From Betaproteobacteria bacterium (GTDB lineage Bacteria > Pseudomonadota > Gammaproteobacteria > Burkholderiales > SG8-39), in contig SHXL01000100.1 in assembly GCA_009693345.1 (NCBI GenBank), forward strand, positions 1-9,824: a DNA stretch of 9,824 nt, in the 5' to 3' direction. The notes below the pieces were generated by a model that was given only the letters and a program-made list of their open reading frames with translations, was not told the origin of the DNA and made no database searches. Shown piece after piece: positions 1 through 6,502 of the stretch; the stretch's first letter is position 1, and every line of letters begins with the position of its first letter. Made by a program: the position numbers and the translations under genes.

Positions 1-1168
1 GCCCTGCGAGGAAGCTTGCGTGCTGCGCATCAACGAGGATCCAGTCGGCATCAAGTCGATCGAGCACGCGATCATCGACAAGGCTTGGGAATCCGGCTGG
101 GTGCAAGCGCAGCCTGCGGCGCACCGGACAGGGAAGAAGGTCGCAGTAGTGGGCTCCGGCCCCGCGGGACTCGCCTGCGCACAGCAACTGGCACGTGCCG
201 GTCACGAGGTCACGGTATTCGAGAAGAACGACCGTAGCGGCGGACTGTTGCGCTACGGCATTCCCGATTTCAAGCTTGACAAGAAAGTCATCGACCGCCG
301 CCTCGAGCAGTTGAGCGCCGAAGGCATAGAGTTTCGCAGTGGCGTATGCATTGGCAAGGAAAGTCCGGGCAAAGGCATTTCCAACGACGCAAAGACATTC
401 CTTCCCGCGGCGAAACTACTCGCCGATTTCGACGCCGTGGTGCTCTCGGGCGGGGCCGAAGTTCCGCGCGACCTGCCGATTCCCGGGCGCGAACTTGCCG
501 GCGTGCATTACGCGATGGAGTTCCTGCTGTTGCAGAACAAGCGTGTCGCGGGCGACTCCGGCGTGCCCGATCTCTGGGCGAGCGGCAAGCATGTTGTCGT
601 AATCGGCGGCGGCGATACGGGATCCGACTGCGTGGGAACTTCCAACCGGCACGGCGCCGCCTCAGTCACGCAATTCGAATTGCTGCCGATGCCGCCCGAC
701 GTGGAGCGCAATCCGGTGTGGCCCTACTGGCCGACGCGCCTGCGCACTTCGTCCTCGCATGAAGAGGGCGTCGAGCGTGACTGGGCAATTGCCACCAAGG
801 CGTTTGTCGGTGAAGGCGGCAAGGTGAAGGCCCTGAAAGCGGTGCGGCTCGCGTGGAAAGACGGCAAGCCCGCCGAAATGCCGGGCTCGGAATTCGACAT
901 GCCCGCGGATCTGGTCCTGTTGGCGATGGGTTTTGTTTCGCCGGTGCAGTCGCTGCTCGAAGAGTTTGGTGTCGAAAAGGATACCCGTGGCAATGCCAAG
1001 GCGACGACCGAAGACGCGGGCAGCTACGTCACCAGCGTGCCGAAGGTGTTTGCCGCGGGCGATATGCGCCGCGGCCAGTCGCTTGTGGTGTGGGCGATCC
1101 GCGAGGGCCGGCAATGCGCCCGCGCGGTGGACGAGTTCCTGATGGGGTTCTCGGAATTGCCGCGTTAG
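1..1168 (+). CDS. gltD: Glutamate synthase (NADPH) small subunit, 5'-truncated by window edge
   Basis: This is the beta subunit of glutamate synthase. It takes electrons from NADPH through FAD and iron-sulfur clusters and passes them to the large subunit GltB, which makes glutamate from glutamine and 2-oxoglutarate in the cytoplasm. The reading frame is open from base 2 and ends at TAG 1166-1168, giving about 388 visible residues. The family is usually near 480 residues, so roughly the first 90-100 are outside the window. The visible part opens with PCEEAC, the second half of the N-terminal four-cysteine Fe-S cluster. The FAD Rossmann motif VVGSGPAGLACA lies at visible residues ~48-60. The NADPH motif VIGGGDTGSDC is at ~199-210. 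A C-terminal FAD signature, FAAGDMRRGQSLVVWAI, comes near the end. The true start and gltB should lie upstream. No defect is seen in the visible part. Confidence 0.95.
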   Translation, partial: PCEEACVLRINEDPVGIKSIEHAIIDKAWESGWVQAQPAAHRTGKKVAVVGSGPAGLACAQQLARAGHEVTVFEKNDRSGGLLRYGIPDFKLDKKVIDRRLEQLSAEGIEFRSGVCIGKESPGKGISNDAKTFLPAAKLLADFDAVVLSGGAEVPRDLPIPGRELAGVHYAMEFLLLQNKRVAGDSGVPDLWASGKHVVVIGGGDTGSDCVGTSNRHGAASVTQFELLPMPPDVERNPVWPYWPTRLRTSSSHEEGVERDWAIATKAFVGEGGKVKALKAVRLAWKDGKPAEMPGSEFDMPADLVLLAMGFVSPVQSLLEEFGVEKDTRGNAKATTEDAGSYVTSVPKVFAAGDMRRGQSLVVWAIREGRQCARAVDEFLMGFSELPR

Positions 1169-1185
1169 GGGCGCGCCATCGGCAC

Positions 1186-1208
1186 GCCACCCCCGGCCCG
1201 AGGGTGGC
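1186..1208 (+). terminator. GC-rich hairpin after gltD, possible weak terminator
   Basis: A perfect 7-bp inverted repeat, GCCACCC (1186-1192) and GGGTGGC (1202-1208), encloses a 9-base loop. It starts 17 bases after the gltD stop. The following bases are TATACTCTT, which is not a proper run of T, so intrinsic termination would be weak. The right arm touches the candidate -10 element at 1209-1214, so the repeat could instead be an operator for the downstream gene. Its role is inferred from position only. Confidence 0.4.
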
Positions 1209-1214
1209 TATACT
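1209..1214 (+). promoter_or_regulatory. Candidate -10 element of the signalling operon
   Basis: TATACT matches the sigma-70 -10 consensus at 5 of 6 positions. It lies in the only intergenic space upstream of the kinase gene and would put the transcription start near 1221, ahead of both possible start codons (1256 and 1292). No good -35 hexamer is seen 16-18 bases upstream; the sequence there is GCCACC-like. An activator-dependent or weak promoter is possible. It resembles the GGCTAGAAT sequence before glmU. Confidence 0.4.
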
Positions 1215-1255
1215 CTTCGTCCGAGCCGAAATCGCGTAAGTCAGATCGCCATCAT

Positions 1256-3622
1256 TTGCAGCCAGTCGATGCCATCATCGAGCAGCACCGCGTGATCCGG
1301 AAGATCGAACGCGGCCGGCTGTTCCGCAAGTACTTCTTTCTGATTCTCGGTCTGGTGTGCGGCGCGCTGCTCATTTCGGGTGGCATCGGCGTCTACTTTT
1401 CCTACCAGGAGAACAAGATCGCGCTCTCCAGCCTGCAGCGCGAGAAGGCGGCGGCGGTGCGCATCGAGCAGTTCATCCGCCAGATCGAGCAGCAGCTCGC
1501 CTTCGCGGCGCTGCCGCAACTGGGCGCCGAGGGCATGGAGCAGCGCAGGATCGAGTTCCTGAAACTGCAGCGCCTGGTGCCGGCGATCACCGACACCACG
1601 TAGATCGACGCCAGCGGCCGCGAGCGGCTCGCCGTTTCGCGTCTCGGCATGGACGTGGTCGATTCCGGCGTCGATCGCTCCGGGGAGCTGGCCTTCAAGG
1701 GTGCGAGGGCCGACCAGACCTGGTTCGGCCCGGTGGCATACCGCAAGGAGACCGAGCCTTACATGTCGATCGCGATGCATTCGAAGGGGGAAGCCGGTGC
1801 CGTTACCGTCGCTGACGTGAACCTGAAATTCATTTGGGATGTGGTCACCCGCATCAAGATCGGCAAGAAGGGCAAGGCATACGTGGTGGACAGCAGCGGC
1901 CATCTGGTCGCCGATCCGGACATCGGGCTCGTGCTGCGCAAGACCGACCTGACCAAGCTGCCGCAAGTGCGCTATGCCATGGAGAAGGGGGCCGCGGACT
2001 CAATGGCGCTGGATGCCCAGGACCTGACAGGCGCTGCGGTTCTCACCGCCTATGGCTCCATCAAATCCGTTGGCTGGAAAGTATTCGTCGAGCAGCCGGT
2101 GTCGGAGGTCTACGAAACGCTCAATGCCACCATTGTTCGCACGCTATCGCTGCTCGCGGCGGGTCTTCTGATTTCGGCACTGGCGGCGATGTGGCTCGCG
2201 CGCAGCATGGTGCGCGCGAGCCGCACGCTGCAGGAAGGTGCCGCGCGCATCGGCGCAGGCGAACTGGAACAGAGAATAGAAATCAAGACCGGCGACGAAC
2301 TCGAGGCTCTCACCGAACAGTTCAACCAGATGAGCGAGCAATTGCGCGAGTCCTACGCGGGCCTGGAGAGGAAGGTCGAGGCGCGTACCGCCGAACTCAC
2401 CGTGACGCTTGAGCAGCAGACGGCGACCGCCGAGATCCTGCGCGCCATCAGCGGTTCGATGACCGATACGCAGCCGGTGTTTGACGCGATCGTGAAGAAC
2501 TGCCACTCGCTGTTCGGCGGTAGCCGGGTCGCGCTCGACCTGGTCCACGAGGATCGGATCCAGGTGCGCGCAAGCCTCGGCGAGGCCGGCGCGGCCGATT
2601 CCTACGAGATGGTAATGGATCGCGGCAGCGGGCTGGCAACCTGCATTCTGGAGGTGCGCACCATCCATATGCCAGATCTGGCGGCGGCCTCCCGGGAATT
2701 TCCACGGCTGCAGCAGATGCTTGCCGCCGGGTACGGCTCTGGCCTATTCACCCATCTCATGCGCGAGGGCAAGCCGACGGGCGCCATCTCGGTGTTGCGC
2801 CCGGCTCAGGGGAAATTCTCGGAAAAGGAAATCGCCCTGCTCAAGACCTTCGCCGACCAGGCGGTAATCGCGATCGAAAACGTGCGCCTGTTCCATGAAA
2901 TTCAGGACAAGAGCCGCCAGCTCGAGATCGCCAACCAGCACAAGTCGGACTTCCTCGCCAACATGTCACACGAGCTGAGGACGGCGCTGAACGCGATCAT
3001 CGGCTTCTCGGAGGTGCTGCTGGAGAAGATGTTCGGCGAGGTGAACGACAAGCAGCTCGATTACCTGAAGGACATCCATTCCTCCGGCAAGCACCTGCTG
3101 TCGCTCATCAACGACATCCTTGACCTGTCCAAGATCGAGGCCGGGCGGATGGAGCTCGACCTGGCGGACTTCGACTTGCGCTCGGCGCTCGAGAACGCGA
3201 TCACGCTGGTCAGGGAACGCGCGCAGCGGCACGGAATCGAGCTCAGCCTCGAGGTCGATCCATCGCTTGGAAATTTCCGCGGCGACGAGCGCAAGTTCAA
3301 GCAGATCCTGCTTAATCTTCTGTCCAACGCGGTGAAATTCACGCCCGAGGGCGGCAAGGTGGGCGTGGTCGCAAGGCCGGCTGCCGAGGTCCTTGAAGTT
3401 TCCGTCACGGACGCCGGCGTCGGGATCGCCGCGGCGGACCTGGAGCTCGTGTTCGAGGAATTCAAGCAGGTCGGGACCGATTACACGCGCAAGGCGGAAG
3501 GCACGGGGCTCGGCCTCGCGCTGACCAAGCGCTTTGTCGAACTGCACGGTGGCACGATCCGCCTTGCGAGCGAGCCCGGCAAGGGCTCTACCTTCACCTT
3601 CACCATTCCGCTGGGCCTATGA
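1256..3622 (+). pseudogene. Membrane sensor histidine kinase (dCache-HAMP-GAF-HisKA-HATPase) broken by an in-frame TAG
   Basis: The gene encodes an inner-membrane histidine kinase split by TAG at 1601-1603 (codon 116); the frame is otherwise open for about 788 codons. Counting from TTG 1256, the order is: transmembrane helix ~22-45; dCache-type extracytoplasmic sensor ~46-295, including LKFIWDVVTRIKIGKKG; second helix ~296-317; HAMP ~318-372; short coiled coil; GAF ~395-550; HisKA with phospho-acceptor His572 in MSHELRTAL; and HATPase_c with N box Asn691, G1 DAGVGI from ~719 and G2 GTGLGLAL from ~749. The start is uncertain. TTG 1256 is the first start-type codon after gltD in this frame, but GTG 1292 (VIRKIERGRLFRKYF) fits such kinases as well, and neither has a strong ribosome site. 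The upstream fragment would be ~115 residues, ending in the sensor domain. The next ATG, 1649, would give 657 residues lacking the first helix. The 3' end overlaps the next gene by ATGA. The H-box has Ala where Pro is usual. The domain calls are firm; loss of function is inferred. Confidence 0.88.
1601..1603 (+). other. Premature amber codon inside the sensor kinase gene
   Basis: The TAG interrupts ITDTT-stop-IDASGRERLAVSRL. The residues on both sides form the continuous beta-strand/turn of a dCache sensor, where relatives recalled from this family read like ITEIAQIDASGRE. A CAG (Gln) codon is therefore the likely ancestor, one C-to-T transition away. No frameshift, insertion or duplication surrounds it. 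No ribosome binding site precedes the ATG at 1649 strongly enough to make reinitiation obvious. Confidence 0.85.
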
Positions 3623-3996
3623 GCACGATCCTGATCGTCGAAGACAATGAAAAGAACATGAAGCTCGCGCGCGACGTGCTGCAGTCGAGGGGCTACGTCA
3701 CGCTCGAGGCCGTCACCGGCGAGGACGGCGTGCGCATCGCGATCGAAAAGAAGCCCGACCTCGTACTCATGGATATCCAGCTTCCCGGCATCAACGGTAT
3801 TGAAGCGCTGCGGCAGGTGCGCGCAGATCCAGACTGCGCGCGCATCCCGATCGTGGCTTTCACCGCGTCCGTGATGTCCGCCGACCGCAGCCAGATAACA
3901 GTGGCGGAATTTGACGGTTTCCTTGGCAAGCCCATTAATCTCAAGGAGTTTCTCGAGACCATCAAGGAAGTGCTGGAGACGGGACGCAGCAGATGA
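3619..3996 (+). CDS. Single-domain response regulator, DivK/CheY-like
   Basis: This is a 125-residue stand-alone receiver domain with no output domain, so it should act as a phosphoryl shuttle or a protein-interaction switch in the cytoplasm. The receiver residues are present: acidic pair Glu8-Asp9 in VEDNEKNMKL, phospho-acceptor Asp52 in LVLMDIQLPG, switch Thr82 in IVAFTASVM, and Lys104-Pro105 in GKPIN. The VEDNEKNMKLARDVL start and MDIQLPGINGIEAL stretch resemble DivK and related regulators. The ATG overlaps the kinase stop (ATGA) and its own TGA overlaps the next ATG, so the three genes look translationally coupled. Its partners would be the upstream kinase and possibly the downstream receiver-cyclase. 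It is the only gene of the cluster without a disruption. The family call is firm; a DivK-like cell-cycle role is not implied. Confidence 0.93.
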   Translation: MSTILIVEDNEKNMKLARDVLQSRGYVTLEAVTGEDGVRIAIEKKPDLVLMDIQLPGINGIEALRQVRADPDCARIPIVAFTASVMSADRSQITVAEFDGFLGKPINLKEFLETIKEVLETGRSR

Positions 3997-5087
3997 GCGA
4001 GCCGGCGAAGATCCTGGTGGTGGACGACACCCCGGCCAACATCAAGCTGCTGGGGGCGCTGCTGGAATCGAGGGGCTACCAGGTATCGACGGCGGTAAAC
4101 GGAGAAGAGGCGCTTGCCAAGGTTGCCGCGGAAAAGCCCGATCTCGTCCTGCTCGACGTGATGATGCCGGGACTGTCCGGCTACGAAGTGTGCCGCCGGA
4201 TCTGCTCCGAGCCGGCGACCGCGCTGCTGCCGGTGGTCATGTGCACGTCGCTCGATCCGCAGCAGGAACGCGTCAAGGGCATCGAGGCGGGCGCCGATGA
4301 TTTCCTTTCGAAACCGGTCAACCAGCCCGAGCTGTTCGCGCGCGTGAAGTCTTCGCTCAGGGTAAAGGCGTTGCATGACGAACTCGCGATTCTGAATGCC
4401 AATCTCGAGAAGTGCGTTGCAGAGCAGGTCTCCGAGATCGAGCGCCTCGCGCGCCTGAAGCGGTTCGTGTCTCCCCGCGTCGGCGACTTGATCCTTTCAG
4501 GCGAAGTGGACGACCCGCTCAAGACCCACCGGCGGGAAATCACGGTGGTGTTCACCGACCTGCGCGGCTTCACAGCCTTTTCGGAGACCGCGGAACCCGA
4601 GGAGGTGATGGGGGTGCTGTGCGAATACCATGCCGCCCTCGGACGCATCGTTCTCGCGCACGAGGGCACGGTGGAGCATTTCGCCGGTGACGGGGTGATG
4701 ATTCTGTTCAATGATCCGCTGTTGCTGAAGGAATACGAACTCGCTGCGATCCGGATGGCGCTCGAAATGCGAACCGCGGTCGCGGGGCTTGCCGCCGGCT
4801 GAAAGAGGCGCGGACACGAACTGGGTTTCGGGGTCGGAATTGCGAATGGCTACGCGACCATGGGGGCCATCGGCTTCGAAGGCCGCCGCGACTACGGCGC
4901 CATCGGCCCGGTGACCAACCTCTCCGCGCGCTTGTGCGGCGAGGCAAGCGCCGGCCAGGTGCTGATATCGCAACGGGTCTACGGCAAGGTCGAAGAGCGC
5001 ATCGAAGCCGAGCATGTCGGCGAATTGACTCTGAAGGGCCTGAGCAAGCCGGTCCCGGCCTACAACGTCCTCAAACTCCGCGGCTAG
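3993..5087 (+). pseudogene. Receiver-class III adenylate/guanylate cyclase broken by an in-frame TGA
   Basis: This is a response regulator whose output is a class III nucleotide cyclase (cAMP or cGMP from ATP or GTP). The frame runs 364 codons to TAG 5085-5087 but is cut by TGA at 4800-4802 (codon 270). The receiver spans ~1-125: Asp11-Asp12, phospho-acceptor Asp55 in LLDVMMPG, Thr85, Lys107-Pro108. A coiled-coil linker follows at ~126-165. The cyclase domain ~178-364 has metal-binding Asp189 (FTDLRGFT) and Asp233 (FAGDGVMILF). After the stop it continues in frame with LGFGVGIANGYATMG and DYGAIGPVTNLSAR, supplying Asp300 and the transition-state pair Asn309 and Arg313. The 269-residue product would keep the receiver and metal sites but lose those residues, so it should be catalytically dead. 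Its phosphorylatable receiver may survive as a phosphate sink. The start overlaps the upstream stop (ATGA). His229 sits where adenylate cyclases often have the substrate-selecting Lys, so the nucleotide cannot be called. Confidence 0.88.
4800..4802 (+). other. Premature opal codon inside the cyclase gene
   Basis: The TGA falls in LAAG-stop-KRRGHELGFGVGIA. Relatives of this cyclase family typically have Trp here (pattern W-[KR]-x-R-G-H-x-L-G-F-G-V-G-I-A), so TGG to TGA, a single G-to-A transition, is the likely event. Sequence after it stays in frame and well conserved to 5087. TGA is also the normal stop of the kinase, response regulator and glmS genes here, so a code change is not supported. 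Confidence 0.85.
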
Positions 5088-5103
5088 CTCCCGGACAGTC
5101 GGC

Positions 5104-5109
5104 TAGAAT
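5104..5109 (+). promoter_or_regulatory. Candidate -10 element for glmU-glmS
   Basis: TAGAAT (5 of 6 matches to the -10 consensus) lies in the 39-base gap between the cyclase and glmU, within GGCTAGAAT. It would place the transcript start near 5116, only about 11 bases before the glmU ATG, so the mRNA would be nearly leaderless. No convincing -35 is present at the expected distance. Confidence 0.38.
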
Positions 5110-5110
5110 C

Positions 5111-5126
5111 CGGGGCCCGAACCCCG
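5111..5126 (+). repeat. Small inverted repeat abutting the glmU start codon
   Basis: CGGGG (5111-5115) and CCCCG (5122-5126) form a 5-bp all-GC stem with a 6-base loop that ends at the base before ATG 5127. No T run follows, so it is not a terminator. If the mRNA begins upstream of it, it would sequester the only G-rich (ribosome-binding-like) stretch, GGGG at 5112-5115. A stem this short can arise by chance in GC-rich DNA. Confidence 0.35.
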
Positions 5127-6500
5127 ATGCCCCTCCACGTCGTCATACTCGCCGCAGGCCAGGGCAAGCGCATGCACTCTGCGCTGCCGAAGGTGCTGCA
5201 CCGGATCGCCGGACGCCCGCTGCTCGCCTACGTGATGGATGCGGCGATGGCGCTCAAACCCGAGCGCATATTCGTCGTTCACGGGCACGGCGGCGCCGAA
5301 GTGAAGAACGCCTTCGCTGGCGCGCCGGTCGAATGGGTGGATCAGGCGCGGCAACTCGGCACCGGGCACGCGCTGATGCAGGCTCTGCCGAGGATTCCGC
5401 GTACCGCCACTGCGCTGGTGCTGAACGGCGACGTGCCGCTGATCCGCGCCGAGACCTTGCGCAAGCTGGTGCGCTCGGCGGGCAAGGGCATCGCCATCGC
5501 CACCAGCGATCTTTCCGATCCGTCCGGCTACGGCCGCGTGGTCCGCGATGCGAAAGGCCACGTGCAGCACATCGTCGAGCAAAAGGACGCGAAGCGCGCT
5601 GAACTTGCGATCCGCGAGTGGTATGCAGGATTCCTTGCCGGCAATGCCTCGCGCCTTGCAGGCTGGCTGGCCAAGGTGGCGAACCGCAATGCACAGAAGG
5701 AGTACTACCTGACCGACGTCATAGGCATTGCCGCGGCCGCCGGCGCGCAGGTAAGTGCGGTCAAGGCGACCGATTCCCGCGAGGTGGCCGGCGTGAATTC
5801 GCGCGAGGAACTGGCGATCCTGGAGCGCGCCTACCAGAACGGCCAGGCGAAGAAGCTGCTCGCGGCGGGTGTGGCGCTCGCCGATCTGTGGCGCGTCGAT
5901 GTGCGCGGCGAACTTGAATGCGGGCGCGACGTCTCGATCGACGTCAACTGTGTTTTTGAAGGCAAGGTGAGACTCGGTGATCGCGTAAGGATCGGGCCGA
6001 ACTGCGTGCTGAAAAATGTCACGATTGCTTCCGGCAGCGAGGTGTTGGCATTCTCTTTGCTCGAGGATGCCGAGGTCGGCGCTGGCTGCCGCATCGGCCC
6101 CTATGCGCGGCTGAGGCCGGGCGCGGCGCTGGGGGAAGGCGTGCACATCGGCAATTTCGTCGAAGTAAAGGCGAGCCGGATCGGCGCCGGATCGAAGGCG
6201 AACCACCTCGCCTACATCGGCGACGCCGAGGTTGGCGCCCGCGTCAATATCGGTGCCGGCACCATCACCTGCAACTTCGATGGCGCTTCGAAGAACCGCA
6301 CCGTGATCGAGGACGACTGTTTCATCGGCTCGGATGCGACCCTGGTCGCACCGGTGCGCATCGCCAAAGGCTCCTACATCGGAGCCGGTTCGACCATCAG
6401 CAGGGATACGCCGCCGGGGCAGCTCACCGTGGCGCGCGCTAGGCAGGTGTCGCTGCCGCGCTGGACGCCGCCGCGCAAGAAACCGGCCGGGGAAAAATAG
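5127..6500 (+). CDS. glmU: Bifunctional GlcNAc-1-P uridyltransferase / GlcN-1-P acetyltransferase
   Basis: The enzyme acetylates glucosamine-1-phosphate with acetyl-CoA and then couples the product to UTP, giving UDP-GlcNAc for peptidoglycan and LPS. It is cytoplasmic and normally a trimer. Its 457 residues match the family length. The N-terminal nucleotidyltransferase half (~1-225) has LAAGQGKRM with Lys14-Arg15, PKVLH with Lys22, LGTGHA, metal-binding Asp102 (LNGDVPLI) and Asn224 (VAGVNSREEL). The C-terminal left-handed beta-helix (~247-457) shows hexapeptide repeats and acetyltransferase residues Arg330, Lys348, catalytic His360 (NHLAYIGD), Tyr363, Asn374, Lys389 and Arg437. One oddity: the uridyltransferase segment usually reading N-T-G reads YAG at 166-168, and NAQGEYY reads NAQKEYY. 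The ATG at 5127 gives the standard N-terminus. It lies 39 bases after the cyclase and 2 bases before glmS, so it forms a glmUS operon. Confidence 0.97.
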   Translation: MPLHVVILAAGQGKRMHSALPKVLHRIAGRPLLAYVMDAAMALKPERIFVVHGHGGAEVKNAFAGAPVEWVDQARQLGTGHALMQALPRIPRTATALVLNGDVPLIRAETLRKLVRSAGKGIAIATSDLSDPSGYGRVVRDAKGHVQHIVEQKDAKRAELAIREWYAGFLAGNASRLAGWLAKVANRNAQKEYYLTDVIGIAAAAGAQVSAVKATDSREVAGVNSREELAILERAYQNGQAKKLLAAGVALADLWRVDVRGELECGRDVSIDVNCVFEGKVRLGDRVRIGPNCVLKNVTIASGSEVLAFSLLEDAEVGAGCRIGPYARLRPGAALGEGVHIGNFVEVKASRIGAGSKANHLAYIGDAEVGARVNIGAGTITCNFDGASKNRTVIEDDCFIGSDATLVAPVRIAKGSYIGAGSTISRDTPPGQLTVARARQVSLPRWTPPRKKPAGEK

Positions 6501-6502
6501 CG

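Noticed and set aside
1601..1603. TAG recoded as Gln or pyrrolysine
   Set aside because: TAG is the ordinary stop of gltD (1166-1168), the cyclase frame (5085-5087) and glmU (6498-6500), so general reassignment would fuse neighbouring genes.
1241..1966. - strand open frame covering the broken 5' part of the kinase gene
   Set aside because: The + strand reading gives clear dCache sequence on both sides of the TAG, while the - strand translation resembles no protein family.
4800..4802. Selenocysteine or TGA=Trp recoding
   Set aside because: The family position is Trp, not Cys/Sec, and no bacterial SECIS-like hairpin is evident just downstream. TGA ends three other genes here and Trp is written TGG elsewhere, so a reassigned code is unlikely.
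5103..6206. Open frame of about 367 codons on the - strand opposite glmU
   Set aside because: Same GC-rich antisense shadow effect; no motif or initiation signal seen.
6501..6502. glmS ribozyme/riboswitch or sRNA-controlled leader
   Set aside because: Only two bases separate glmU and glmS, leaving no room for such an element, and no P1/P2-like core is visible in the end of glmU.
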